A DNA stretch of 64,000 nt, taken from positions 1,254,001-1,318,000 of the forward strand of contig NZ_CP054840.1 in assembly GCF_013363755.1 (NCBI RefSeq), in the 5' to 3' direction. Positions 9,622 through 17,925 of this stretch are shown piece after piece. A program made the translations under genes and the position numbers. Position 1 is the stretch's first letter, and the number at the start of each line of letters is the position of its first letter. Under the pieces are notes generated by a model. That model ran no database searches, was not told the origin of the DNA, and worked only from the letters and a program-made list of their open reading frames with translations. Origin of the DNA: Comamonas antarctica (GTDB lineage: Bacteria; Pseudomonadota; Gammaproteobacteria; Burkholderiales; Burkholderiaceae_C).

Positions 9622-9915
9622 CTAGCCTACATGTGAAAGTGATCCGGGCTGGCGCTTGCGCACCAGTTCCAGCACTTCTTTGATTTCTTCTGTGTCGAGT
9701 GCGCCTTCGGGTTCCTTGCGCGCAAGAAACAGGTCCAGAAGGTCGTTGTCTGCCAAGTCCATCAGGGCAGACAGGCCAGCCGCGTGTCTCCGCGTCAGCT
9801 GGTCTCCGTAGGTGGCGAAGAACTGCCCGATGAAGATGTCGTTCTCGACCAGGCCCCGGCGGCTGCGCCACTGGAGCAGGTTGCGTTCACGTTCGTCGAG
9901 CAGGGTGTTCGTCAT
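9622..9915 (-). CDS. sdhE: FAD assembly factor SdhE
   Basis: A 97-residue SdhE/SDH5 protein that helps attach FAD covalently to SdhA. The RSRRGLVENDIFIGQF segment contains the RGxxE motif (RRGLVE), whose Arg-Gly is needed for flavinylation in studied members. An in-frame ATG two codons upstream (9921) overlaps the sdhB stop as TGATG and may be the true start; either way translation is coupled to sdhB. Its place between sdhB and gltA supports the function. Confidence 0.93.
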   Translation of the reverse strand: MTNTLLDERERNLLQWRSRRGLVENDIFIGQFFATYGDQLTRRHAAGLSALMDLADNDLLDLFLARKEPEGALDTEEIKEVLELVRKRQPGSLSHVG

Positions 9916-9920
9916 GTGCA

Positions 9921-10622
9921 TCAGATGGCGCGGCGCACCATCAGTTCCTTGATCTTGCCAATCGCCTTGGTGGGGTTCAGGTGCTTGGGGCACACGTCCA
10001 CGCAGTTCATGATGGTGTGGCAACGGAACAGGCGGTACGGGTCCTCGAGGTTGTCGAGGCGCGCGCCCGTGGCTTCGTCGCGGCTGTCGGCGATGAAGCG
10101 GTAGGCTTGCAGCAGACCGGCCGGGCCGACGAACTTGTCGGGGTTCCACCAGAACGAGGGGCAGCTGGTCGAGCAGCTCGCGCACAGGATGCACTCGTAC
10201 AGGCCATTGAGCTCTTCACGCTCTTCGGGCGACTGCAGGCGCTCCTTCTCGGGCGTGATGGTCTCGGTGATCAGGTACGGCTTGATCGAGTGGTACTGCT
10301 TGAAGAACTGCGTCATGTCCACGATCAGGTCGCGGATGACCGGCAGGCCGGGCAGGGGCTTGAGCACGATGGTGCCGGGCAAGGTGTTCATGTTGGTCAG
10401 GCAGGCCAGACCGTTCTTGCCGTTGATGTTCATCGCATCCGAGCCGCAGACGCCTTCGCGGCACGAGCGGCGGAACGAGATCGAGGGATCCTGTTCCTTG
10501 AGCTTGACCAGGGCGTCGAGCAGCATGCGCTCGTGGCCGTCGAGCTCGACCTCCACGGTCTGCATGTAGGGCTTGGCGTCCTTGTCCGGATCGTAGCGGT
10601 AAATTTGGAATGTGCGCTTCAT
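9921..10622 (-). CDS. sdhB: succinate dehydrogenase iron-sulfur subunit
   Basis: The 233-residue electron-carrying subunit of complex II, bound to the cytoplasmic face of the inner membrane. The [2Fe-2S] ligands are Cys54, Cys59, Asp62 and Cys74; an aspartate at the third position, as in E. coli. The [4Fe-4S] ligands are Cys144, Cys147 and Cys150. The [3Fe-4S] cluster and adjoining ligands are Cys154, Cys201, Cys207 and Cys211. It begins 29 bp after sdhA and overlaps the start of sdhE. Confidence 0.97.
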   Translation of the reverse strand: MKRTFQIYRYDPDKDAKPYMQTVEVELDGHERMLLDALVKLKEQDPSISFRRSCREGVCGSDAMNINGKNGLACLTNMNTLPGTIVLKPLPGLPVIRDLIVDMTQFFKQYHSIKPYLITETITPEKERLQSPEEREELNGLYECILCASCSTSCPSFWWNPDKFVGPAGLLQAYRFIADSRDEATGARLDNLEDPYRLFRCHTIMNCVDVCPKHLNPTKAIGKIKELMVRRAI

Positions 10623-10651
10623 GGGTATTTTCTCGTCGGGCTGCGGGGCGA

Positions 10652-12457
10652 TCAGAACGTGCGGACCTTGGGAGGCACGCTGTCCACCGTCAGGGGCTTG
10701 AGATTCACGGGCTTGTAGCTGAGCTTGTTGCCTTCGCTGTGCCACAGGGTGTGCTTGAGCCATTCCTTGTCGTTGCGGCCGAGCGGGAACTCGGCGTGGT
10801 CGGCAGGGTGCTCGTAGTCGTACACGGTGTGGGCGCCGCGGCATTCGGTGCGCGCGGCAGCCGAGGTCATGGTGGCCTGGGCGACTTCGATCAGGTTGTC
10901 GACTTCCAGGGCTTCCATGCGCGCGGTGTTCCACACCATGGACTTGTCCTTGAGCGTCACGCTGCCCACGGTGTCGCGGATGGCGTTGATCTTGACCACG
11001 CCTTCGTCCATGCTCTTTTGCGTGCGGAACACGCCGGCGTGCTGCTGCATCGTCGTGCGGATGTTGCCGGCCACGTCCTGGGCATAGGTGCCCGCGGTCG
11101 ATTCCTGGAGCTGGTTCAGGCGTGCCAGGGTGCGGTCGCAACCGTCGGCGGGCACGGGCTGGTGCTCGCCGCTGGTGCGCACGAAGTCCACGATGTGGCG
11201 GCCGGCCGACTTGCCGAAGACCAGCAGGTCGAGCAGCGAGTTCGTGCCCAGGCGGTTGGCGCCGTGCACCGAGACGCACGAGCATTCGCCGACCGCATAC
11301 AGGCCGTTGACGATCTGGTTCGACTGGCCGTCATGCACCACGACCTGGCCGTTGATGTTGGTGGGGATGCCACCCATCTGGTAGTGGATGGTCGGCACCA
11401 CGGGAATGTCTTCCTTGGTGATGTCGACGTTGGCGAAGTTCACGCCGATCTCGTACACCGAGGGCAGGCGCTTGTGGATGGTGTCGGCGCCGAGGTGGCT
11501 CAGCTTGAGCATGACGTAGTCCTTGTTCGGACCACAGCCACGGCCTTCCTTGATTTCCTGGTCCATCGAACGCGACACGAAGTCGCGCGGTGCCAGGTCC
11601 TTGAGCGTGGGCGCGTAGCGCTCCATAAAGCGTTCGCCTTCGCTGTTCAGCAAGATCGCGCCTTCGCCGCGGCAGCCTTCGGTCAGCAGCACGCCCGCGC
11701 CGGCCACGCCGGTGGGGTGGAATTGCCAGAATTCCATGTCCTGCAGCGGGATGCCCGCGCGTGCGGCCATGCCCAGGCCGTCGCCGGTGTTGATGAAGGC
11801 GTTGGTCGATGCCGCGAAGATGCGGCCCGCGCCGCCGGTGGCCAGCAGCACGGCCTTGGCCTGCAGCTCGTACAGGTCGCCGGTTTCGAGTTCCAGCGCC
11901 GTGACGCCGACGACATCGCCGGCTTCGTTGCGGATCAGGTCCAGCGCCATCCACTCGACGAAGAAGTTGGTCTTGGCCTTGACGTTCTGCTGGTACAGCG
12001 TGTGCAGCATGGCGTGGCCGGTACGGTCGGCCGCGGCGCAGGCGCGCTGCACGGGCTTTTCACCGTAGTTGGCGGTGTGGCCGCCGAACGGGCGCTGGTA
12101 GATCGTGCCGTCGGGGTTGCGGTCGAACGGCATGCCGAAGTGTTCGAGCTCGTAGACCACCTTGGGGGCTTCACGGCACATGAATTCGATCGCATCCTGG
12201 TCGCCGAGCCAGTCGGAGCCCTTGATGGTGTCGTAGAAGTGATAGTGCCAGTTGTCCTCGGACATGTTGCCCAGCGAGGCCGACACGCCGCCCTGCGCCG
12301 CGACGGTGTGCGAGCGGGTGGGGAAAACCTTGGACAGCGAGGCCACATTCAGGCCGGCGCGCGAGAGTTCCAGCGCGGCACGCATGCCGGAGCCGCCAGC
12401 GCCGACGATGACGACGTCAAACTTGCGCTTGGTGATTTTTGCTTTGGTGTAGCTCAT
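10652..12457 (-). CDS. sdhA: succinate dehydrogenase flavoprotein subunit
   Basis: The 601-residue catalytic subunit that oxidises succinate to fumarate using covalently bound FAD. The dinucleotide-binding loop GAGGSGMRAA is at residues 19-28, and the FAD-linked histidine is His50 in TRSHTVAAQGG. The HPTGVAGAGVL and SRSMDQEI segments of the active site, and the C-terminal R..HTVYDYEHPAD region, are present. It lies 34 bp after sdhD. Flavinylation probably depends on the sdhE product of the same operon. Confidence 0.97.
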   Translation of the reverse strand: MSYTKAKITKRKFDVVIVGAGGSGMRAALELSRAGLNVASLSKVFPTRSHTVAAQGGVSASLGNMSEDNWHYHFYDTIKGSDWLGDQDAIEFMCREAPKVVYELEHFGMPFDRNPDGTIYQRPFGGHTANYGEKPVQRACAAADRTGHAMLHTLYQQNVKAKTNFFVEWMALDLIRNEAGDVVGVTALELETGDLYELQAKAVLLATGGAGRIFAASTNAFINTGDGLGMAARAGIPLQDMEFWQFHPTGVAGAGVLLTEGCRGEGAILLNSEGERFMERYAPTLKDLAPRDFVSRSMDQEIKEGRGCGPNKDYVMLKLSHLGADTIHKRLPSVYEIGVNFANVDITKEDIPVVPTIHYQMGGIPTNINGQVVVHDGQSNQIVNGLYAVGECSCVSVHGANRLGTNSLLDLLVFGKSAGRHIVDFVRTSGEHQPVPADGCDRTLARLNQLQESTAGTYAQDVAGNIRTTMQQHAGVFRTQKSMDEGVVKINAIRDTVGSVTLKDKSMVWNTARMEALEVDNLIEVAQATMTSAAARTECRGAHTVYDYEHPADHAEFPLGRNDKEWLKHTLWHSEGNKLSYKPVNLKPLTVDSVPPKVRTF

Positions 12458-12491
12458 TCTTAACCTTCAATCGTGGAGACCGTTTGCCCGC

Positions 12492-12857
12492 TTACATGCG
12501 CCACAGGACCTGGAAAGCCCAGGCGGCGCAGGCAACCAGCCAGGCCAGCGTCAGGACCTGCAGCGTCAGGCGCAGGAGCACCGGCTTGACGTAATCCATC
12601 CAGACATTGCGCATGCCGACCCAGACGTGCCAGGCAAACGCGATGATCAGTGCGAAGGTCAGGCCCTTCATCCACTGGGAGGCGAAGATGCCAGCCCAGA
12701 GGTCGTAGCCGATCGCGCCGCGCGAGAAGATCACCTGCGCCAGCAGCGCCACGGTGAAGATGATCATGATGACTGCGGTGCAGCGCTGGACCAGCCAGTC
12801 GCGCAGGCCGTAGTGGGCACCGACGACGGTGCGCTTGGAGCCGTAATTCACGGACAT
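12492..12857 (-). CDS. sdhD: succinate dehydrogenase membrane anchor subunit
   Basis: A 121-residue membrane protein with three hydrophobic helices that, with SdhC, anchors complex II and forms the heme b and quinone sites. The N-terminal GLRDWLVQRCTAV motif and the second-helix HVWVGMRNVWMDYVKP segment are typical; the histidine there is the expected heme-side residue. The gene is 33 bp downstream of sdhC. Confidence 0.93.
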   Translation of the reverse strand: MSVNYGSKRTVVGAHYGLRDWLVQRCTAVIMIIFTVALLAQVIFSRGAIGYDLWAGIFASQWMKGLTFALIIAFAWHVWVGMRNVWMDYVKPVLLRLTLQVLTLAWLVACAAWAFQVLWRM

Positions 12858-12890
12858 GGGAATTCCTTCTTCTTCAGTGTGCGGGGCGGA

Positions 12891-13325
12891 TCAGTACAGG
12901 CCGAACAGCTTGGCACCCAGCACCACGGTGAGGGCGATGCTGATCACCAGCGTGGTGACGGCGGACTTGCGGCCGAATTCCTTGTTCACCGCCGAATGGC
13001 TCAGGTCCATCCAGAGGTGGCGGATACCGGCGATGAAGTGGTGCAGGTACGACCAGATCAGTGCCAGCGCCATGAGCTTGAAGAACCAGCCGGGCACGAA
13101 ACCGGCGCCCGCGCGGAACACCGCGGTGAAGGCGTCGTACGAGATCTCCGAGCTCAGCGACTTGTCGAGCATCCACACGATGAACGGCAGCAGCACGAAC
13201 ATGATCACGCCGCTGATGCGGTGCAGGATGGACACCACCGCGGCAGCGGGCATGCGGTAGGTACGAACGTCCCTGACCAGGTGGATGTTGCGGAACTCGG
13301 GCCGCTTTTTGGCTAACTCTGTCAT
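12891..13325 (-). CDS. sdhC: succinate dehydrogenase cytochrome b556 subunit
   Basis: First gene of the sdh operon, encoding the 144-residue cytochrome b subunit. The quinone-site motif SILHRISGV (Ser33 and Arg37) and the heme-ligand region SYLHHFIAGIRHLWMD (His95 by comparison with E. coli His84) are present, with three membrane helices. The start at 13325 is chosen because MTELAKKRPEFRNIHL is the normal N-terminus; the open frame upstream is leader. A weak -10 (TAGAAT on the minus strand, 13384-13389) lies upstream, without a convincing -35. Confidence 0.93.
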   Translation of the reverse strand: MTELAKKRPEFRNIHLVRDVRTYRMPAAAVVSILHRISGVIMFVLLPFIVWMLDKSLSSEISYDAFTAVFRAGAGFVPGWFFKLMALALIWSYLHHFIAGIRHLWMDLSHSAVNKEFGRKSAVTTLVISIALTVVLGAKLFGLY

Positions 13326-13477
13326 GTGATGCGCTTTCGTGGGTGGTAACTGCTTCGTAATCGGGCAATGCGATCGCCGCAAAATTCTATTGCAATGCAG
13401 CAACAAAGGTCGCGTGGCAATTGCGTATTTCTCCAATTACGTTGGTTTTGCTGCCGCTGGAGCCAAGAAAGAGGGGG

Positions 13478-14257
13478 CTAATTCAGGGCATTGCGGTAGT
13501 GGTGTGTGTCCGTGAGGTACAGGCCACGCCGTAACTCCATGGGAACATCGTTGTAAGTGTAGGCCACACGCTCGACGCTGAGCAATGGCGTGGAAGTGCT
13601 TACTTGCAGCAATTCGGCCTGCTCTGCATCGGGCAGCACGGCGCGGATCTTTTCCTCGGCGCGCACCATGCGCACGCCGTATTCGACCTCGAACATCGCG
13701 TAGGTCGGGCCCTGGTAGGCGCTGATCTGCTCGGCGGTCAGGCCCTTGAATGCCTGGCCGGGCAGCCAGATGTCCTCAAGAATCGTCGGCGTGCCGACAA
13801 AGGCCAGTACCCGGCGCACCTGCATCACGGCATCGCCGCTGCGCAGCGACAGCAGGCGCGCGATCTCGGCCGGTGCGCGCACGCGCTTGCAGTCGATGAT
13901 GCGGCGCTGGGCGCGGCCTTCCTCCTGCACGTCGCCGGTGTCGGGGTGCAGCTTGAGGAAGCGGTACTGGACCTGCTGGGCCGAGTGGGTGGCCACGAAG
14001 GTGCCCTTGCCCTGGCGGCGCATCACGAGATTCTCGGCGGCCAGCTCGTCGATGGCCTTGCGCACCGTGCCCTGGCTCACGCGAAAGCGCGCCGCCAGCT
14101 CCATCTCGCTGGGAATCAGTTCTCCGGGACGCCATTCGCCGGCTTCAAGGCTCTGCAGGATCAACCCCTTGATCTGCTGGTACAAGGGGCTGAAGGCAGG
14201 GCCCGGCGCGGGCGCGGCGGCCGGCGTTTCAGTGGAGGGGGGCAAGGAGGAGGACAT
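13478..14257 (-). CDS. GntR-family transcriptional regulator, HutC/UTRA type
   Basis: A 259-residue repressor-type regulator with an N-terminal winged helix (SPLYQQIKGLI, then VSQGTVRKAIDEL and LVMRRQGKGTFV, about residues 23-90) and a C-terminal UTRA effector domain (about 110-255), ending in ELRRGLYLTDTHHY. It sits between the sdh operon and mdh, and its promoter is back-to-back with that of mdh. A perfect 12-bp palindrome occupies exactly the spacer of its own promoter, so it is probably autoregulated and may also control mdh. Regulators of this kind beside sdh or mdh are known in Burkholderiales as TCA-cycle regulators. The effector is unknown. Confidence 0.88.
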   Translation of the reverse strand: MSSSLPPSTETPAAAPAPGPAFSPLYQQIKGLILQSLEAGEWRPGELIPSEMELAARFRVSQGTVRKAIDELAAENLVMRRQGKGTFVATHSAQQVQYRFLKLHPDTGDVQEEGRAQRRIIDCKRVRAPAEIARLLSLRSGDAVMQVRRVLAFVGTPTILEDIWLPGQAFKGLTAEQISAYQGPTYAMFEVEYGVRMVRAEEKIRAVLPDAEQAELLQVSTSTPLLSVERVAYTYNDVPMELRRGLYLTDTHHYRNALN

Positions 14258-14319
14258 GTGTTTTTGTGGAATGGTGGGCGCCCGGCGCGGAGTCGAAAGC
14301 GCACATTGCACAGCGCTCT

Positions 14320-14347
14320 ATCATATCTTATATAAGACATAAGACAA
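14320..14347 (-). promoter_or_regulatory. predicted promoter of the GntR regulator gene
   Basis: On the minus strand TTGTCT (14342-14347) and TATGAT (14320-14325) are separated by 16 bp, a near-consensus sigma-70 pair about 60 bp before the start codon. The spacer is filled by the palindrome described separately. Confidence 0.65.
14326..14345. promoter_or_regulatory. operator-like palindrome with tandem half-site repeat
   Basis: TCTTATATAAGA (14326-14337) is a perfect 12-bp palindrome. The heptamer ATAAGAC is then repeated head to tail at 14332-14338 and 14339-14345. The palindrome lies inside the regulator's promoter and immediately upstream of the -35 of the mdh promoter, which suits a GntR dimer controlling both directions. 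AT-rich palindromes are typical of HutC-type regulators; the assignment to this protein is inferred from position. Confidence 0.7.
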
Positions 14348-14348
14348 A

Positions 14349-14378
14349 TTGACCGGGCAGCGAAATCAAGAGTACACT
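14349..14378 (+). promoter_or_regulatory. predicted mdh promoter
   Basis: TTGACC (14349-14354) and TACACT (14373-14378) with an 18-bp spacer form a good sigma-70 promoter about 95 bp before the mdh start codon. The operator-like repeat ends 3 bp upstream of its -35. Confidence 0.65.
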
Positions 14379-14472
14379 TGCAGGCTGTTTGCGGGGGCAC
14401 AGGCTTGGCTGGATGACAGAATGCTGGTGCAAGAATGCGCCCACCATTTTTTCTGTTTCTGGAGTCATCACT

Positions 14473-15459
14473 ATGAGCAAAGCACCTGTTCGCGTCGCCG
14501 TCACTGGCGCTGCTGGTCAAATCGGTTACGCACTGCTGTTTCGCATCGCTTCGGGCGAAATGCTGGGCAAGGATCAGCCCGTCATTCTGCAACTCCTGGA
14601 AATCCCTGACGAAAAGGCCCAGAACGCGCTCAAGGGCGTGATCATGGAACTCGAAGACTGCGCCTTCCCCCTGCTGGCCGGCATCGAAGCCCACTCCGAC
14701 CCGCTGCAAGCCTTCAAGGACACCGACTACGCCCTGCTGGTCGGCGCCCGTCCCCGCGGCCCCGGCATGGAGCGTGCTGACCTGCTGGCCGCCAATGCCC
14801 AGATCTTCACGGCCCAGGGCAAGGCCCTGAACGCCGTCGCTTCGCGCAACGTCAAGGTCCTGGTCGTCGGCAACCCCGCCAACACCAACGCCTACATCGC
14901 CATGAAGTCGGCTCCCGACCTGCCGGCAAAGAACTTCACCGCCATGCTGCGCCTGGACCACAACCGCGCGGCTTCGCAGCTCGCGGCCAAGGCGGGCTTC
15001 AAGGTCGGCGACATCCGCAAGCTGACCGTGTGGGGCAACCACTCGCCCACGATGTACGCGGACTACCGCTTCGCCACCGTCGACGGCAAGTCGGTCAAGG
15101 ACATGATCAACGACCAGGAATGGAACGCCAACGTGTTCCTGCCCACCGTCGGCAAGCGCGGCGCGGCCATCATCAACGCCCGCGGCCTGTCGTCGGCGGC
15201 CTCGGCTGCGAACGCTGCCATCGACCACATGCGCGACTGGGCCCTGGGCTCGAACGGCGAGTGGGTCACGATGGGCGTGCCCTCGAATGGCGAATACGGC
15301 ATTCCCGCCGGCGTGGTCTTCGGTTTCCCCGTGACCACCGAAAACGGCGAATACAAGATCGTCGAAGGCCTGGAAATCGATGCCTTCTCGCAAGCCGGCA
15401 TCGACAAGACGCTGGCCGAGCTGCAAGGCGAGCAAGACGGCGTCAAGCACCTGCTGTAA
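14473..15459 (+). CDS. mdh: malate dehydrogenase
   Basis: NAD-dependent oxidation of malate to oxaloacetate in the TCA cycle; 328 residues, cytoplasmic. The NAD loop [17 protein letters not shown] is at the N-terminus, [14 protein letters not shown] carries the substrate arginines, [10 protein letters not shown] follows, and [14 protein letters not shown] holds the catalytic histidine. This is the long LDH-like type-2 form found in betaproteobacteria, not the E. coli form. GGAG lies 10 bases before the ATG. The four genes that follow run in the same direction. Confidence 0.97.
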   Translation: MSKAPVRVAVTGAAGQIGYALLFRIASGEMLGKDQPVILQLLEIPDEKAQNALKGVIMELEDCAFPLLAGIEAHSDPLQAFKDTDYALLVGARPRGPGMERADLLAANAQIFTAQGKALNAVASRNVKVLVVGNPANTNAYIAMKSAPDLPAKNFTAMLRLDHNRAASQLAAKAGFKVGDIRKLTVWGNHSPTMYADYRFATVDGKSVKDMINDQEWNANVFLPTVGKRGAAIINARGLSSAASAANAAIDHMRDWALGSNGEWVTMGVPSNGEYGIPAGVVFGFPVTTENGEYKIVEGLEIDAFSQAGIDKTLAELQGEQDGVKHLL

Positions 15460-15476
15460 AAAAGGACGCGCAGCCT

Positions 15477-16253
15477 ATGGCCGACTGGAACCCCGCGCTT
15501 TACCTGCGTTTCGCGCAGGAGCGCACCCGCCCCGCCGCCGAGCTGCTGGCCCGGGTCGATCTTTCCGGTCCGGCCCATGTGGTGGACCTGGGCTGCGGCC
15601 CGGGCAATTCCACCGAGCTGCTGGCCGAGCGCTTTCCCCAGGCACAGATCCTGAGAGTGGACAATTCGGCCGCCATGCTGGAGCAGGCGCGTGCGCAGCT
15701 GCCGCAGCTGGCGTTTGCCCACGCCGACATTGCCGACTGGGCGCCTGCGCAGGCGCCCGACCTGATTTATGCGAATGCCGCGCTGCAATGGGTCGGCGCG
15801 CATGAACAGCTGATTCCGCGCCTGTTCGCGGCCCTGGCTCCGGGTGGCGTGCTTGCCATCCAGATGCCGGACAATTTCCAGCAGCCTTCGCATCGCCTGA
15901 TGCGCGAGGTCGCCGCGCTGCCGCAGTTCGCGCCGCATATCGACGCGAAGGTGGCCGCCGGCCGTTCCATTCTGGACATCCATGCCTACTACGACCTGCT
16001 CGCGCAGCAGGGCGCGCAGGTCGATGTCTGGCACACCATCTACCAGCATCCGATGGCCGATGCGCAGGCCATCGTGCAGTGGCTGCGCGGCACCGGCCTG
16101 CGGCCGTTTGTCGATCCGCTGCCCGAGCCGCTGCAAGCGGACTTCCTGCAAGCGTACGAGCGCCGCGTGGCGCAGGCCTACGCCGTGCGCGCGGACGGCC
16201 GGCGCCTGCTGGCGTTTCCCCGCCTGTTCATCGTTGCGAAACGCGCCCCATGA
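15477..16253 (+). CDS. tam: SAM-dependent methyltransferase, trans-aconitate 2-methyltransferase-like
   Basis: A 258-residue class I methyltransferase. The opening WNPALYLRFAQERTRPAAEL and the SAM-binding VVDLGCGPGNSTELLAERFP (about residues 35-54) match E. coli Tam closely, as do YANAALQWVGAHEQL and GGVLAIQMPDNFQQPSH. Tam methylates trans-aconitate, a spontaneous by-product that inhibits aconitase. Being 17 bp behind mdh and upstream of two aconitase genes makes that role fit well. Its stop overlaps the start of the next gene (ATGA), so the two are translationally coupled. Confidence 0.87.
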   Translation: MADWNPALYLRFAQERTRPAAELLARVDLSGPAHVVDLGCGPGNSTELLAERFPQAQILRVDNSAAMLEQARAQLPQLAFAHADIADWAPAQAPDLIYANAALQWVGAHEQLIPRLFAALAPGGVLAIQMPDNFQQPSHRLMREVAALPQFAPHIDAKVAAGRSILDIHAYYDLLAQQGAQVDVWHTIYQHPMADAQAIVQWLRGTGLRPFVDPLPEPLQADFLQAYERRVAQAYAVRADGRRLLAFPRLFIVAKRAP

Positions 16254-17260
16254 GCCTGCTGCCCGATTCCGCCCATCCCGCCACGGTTTTGCTCGACGCG
16301 CAGGCCAGCACGTTGCGCCTGCCGGTCTGCGACCATTACAGCGGCGTGGAAGCGCGCATGCGCAAGAGCCTGGAGCTGCAGGCCGAGATGACGGCCGAGT
16401 TCGGCACCTGCGTGTTCGATGTCACGCTGGACTGCGAAGACGGCGCGCCCGTGGGCGACGAAGCCGCGCATGCGCGGCTGGTCGCGGCGCTGGCGCGCGA
16501 GTCGGCGCCCGAGGCGCGCGTCGCGGCGCGCGTGCATGCGGTCGACCACCCGGCATTTGCCGAAGACGTGGCGACCATCGTGGGCGAGGCCAGCCACCGC
16601 CTGTCCTACGTCATGGTGCCCAAGGTCGAGAGCGTCGATGACGTGCTGCTGGCCGAGAAGGCGCTCGAGCGCGCTTCGGGCGGCCATCTGCCGCTGCATG
16701 TGCTGATCGAGTCGCCGGCCGCGGTCTACCGCGCCTTCGAGATTGCCGCCCATCCGCGCGTGCAGAGCATCTCGTTTGGCCTGATGGACTTCGTTTCCGC
16801 GCACGGCGGCGCGATTCCGGCATCCGCCATGGGCGTGCAGGGCCAGTTCGAGCACCCGCTGGTGGTGCGCGCCAAGCTGGAGATTTCCGCCGCCTGCCAT
16901 GCCCATGGCAAGGTGCCCTCGCATTGCGTGGTCACCGAATTCAAGGACCCCGAGCGCATGCAGGCGGCCGCGGGGCGCGCCGCGCGCGAGTTTGGTTACA
17001 CGCGCATGTGGAGCATCCACCCCGGCCAGATCCGTTCGATTCTCGCGGCCTTTGCCCCCGCGCAGTCCGAGATTGATCAGGCCGCGCGCATACTTCTGTC
17101 TGCCGCCGCCGTGCACTGGGCTCCGATCAGTGCCGACGGCGTGCTTCATGACCGCGCCAGCTATCGCTATTACTGGCAATTGCTGGAGCGCGCCCAGCAG
17201 ACCGGGCGTAGCATGCCTGCGGGCGTGCAGCCCTGGTTTGCCGCTTCTTCCTCTACCTGA
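16250..17260 (+). CDS. CoA ester lyase, HpcH/HpaI-CitE family
   Basis: A 336-residue TIM-barrel lyase of the citrate-lyase-beta/malyl-CoA-lyase family. VFDVTLDCEDGAPVGDEAAH (about residues 53-72) carries the acidic metal/CoA site, MVPKVES and HVLIESPAAVYRAFEIA the substrate and acid site, and RMWSIHPGQIRSILAAF the C-terminal CoA-binding lid region. No citrate lyase alpha or gamma genes are nearby, so it is more likely an L-malyl-, methylmalyl- or citramalyl-CoA lyase than part of citrate lyase. It is translationally coupled to the tam-like gene. Exact substrate unknown. Confidence 0.82.
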   Translation: MSLLPDSAHPATVLLDAQASTLRLPVCDHYSGVEARMRKSLELQAEMTAEFGTCVFDVTLDCEDGAPVGDEAAHARLVAALARESAPEARVAARVHAVDHPAFAEDVATIVGEASHRLSYVMVPKVESVDDVLLAEKALERASGGHLPLHVLIESPAAVYRAFEIAAHPRVQSISFGLMDFVSAHGGAIPASAMGVQGQFEHPLVVRAKLEISAACHAHGKVPSHCVVTEFKDPERMQAAAGRAAREFGYTRMWSIHPGQIRSILAAFAPAQSEIDQAARILLSAAAVHWAPISADGVLHDRASYRYYWQLLERAQQTGRSMPAGVQPWFAASSST

Positions 17261-17287
17261 ACTCTTTTTATGATCGCTGGAGCTCAC

Positions 17288-17866
17288 ATGAAATCCTTCA
17301 TCGCCTCCTTCCTGCTCCTGGCTCCCGTGCTGGCCCTGGCCGCCGGCAGCACCCCGACGACCAAAGCCGCTGCCAAGCCCGCGGCCACGGCCAAGAAGGC
17401 CAGCGCCAAGCCCGCCGCCAAGAAGCCTGCCCAGGCGAAGTCCAAGGCACCGGCCGCCGCGGCTGCGGCCGCCGGCGCCGCTGGCGCGGTCACCGTGGCC
17501 CAGGCGCTGACGCCCGATGAACTGGCCATTGCCGAGCGCGTGCACACCGGCCGCATCGCCTGCGAGCTGGGCGCCCATGTCAATGTGAGCAAGCACGAGC
17601 AGCATGCCGGCCACTTCCAGATCGACGGCAAGGGCTTCAAGTACGAAATGGTGCCCGTGGCCACGACCACCGGCACGGTGCGCCTGGAAGACAAGGCCGC
17701 GGGTGCGGTCTGGCTGCAGATCGCCAACAAGTCCATGCTCATGAACCAGAAGCTGGGCCAGCGCCTGGCCGACGAGTGCATGAGCCCCGAGCAGTTCCAG
17801 GTGGCCGAAGCCATCAAGAAGAACCCACCCCCAAGCGTGCTCGACCCGGTAGCTGGCAGCAAATAA
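17288..17866 (+). CDS. secreted Ala/Lys/Pro-rich protein of unknown function
   Basis: 192 residues. GGAG seven bases upstream favours the ATG at 17288 over one at 17270. A signal peptide (MKSFIASFLLLAPVLALAAG) is followed by a histone-H1-like Ala/Lys/Pro tract to about residue 65 and then a compact domain beginning VAQALTPDELAIAERV, with two cysteines (in RIACELG and ADECMSPEQF) that could form a disulfide. The basic tract may bind the cell wall or an anionic polymer. I do not recognise the family. It lies between the CoA lyase gene and acnB in the same orientation. Confidence 0.7.
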   Translation: MKSFIASFLLLAPVLALAAGSTPTTKAAAKPAATAKKASAKPAAKKPAQAKSKAPAAAAAAAGAAGAVTVAQALTPDELAIAERVHTGRIACELGAHVNVSKHEQHAGHFQIDGKGFKYEMVPVATTTGTVRLEDKAAGAVWLQIANKSMLMNQKLGQRLADECMSPEQFQVAEAIKKNPPPSVLDPVAGSK

Positions 17867-17925
17867 GCCTGCCCTGGTCGAGGCCTCACGCCGCCCCACC
17901 TTAGAAAACCATTGGAGAGAGAACC

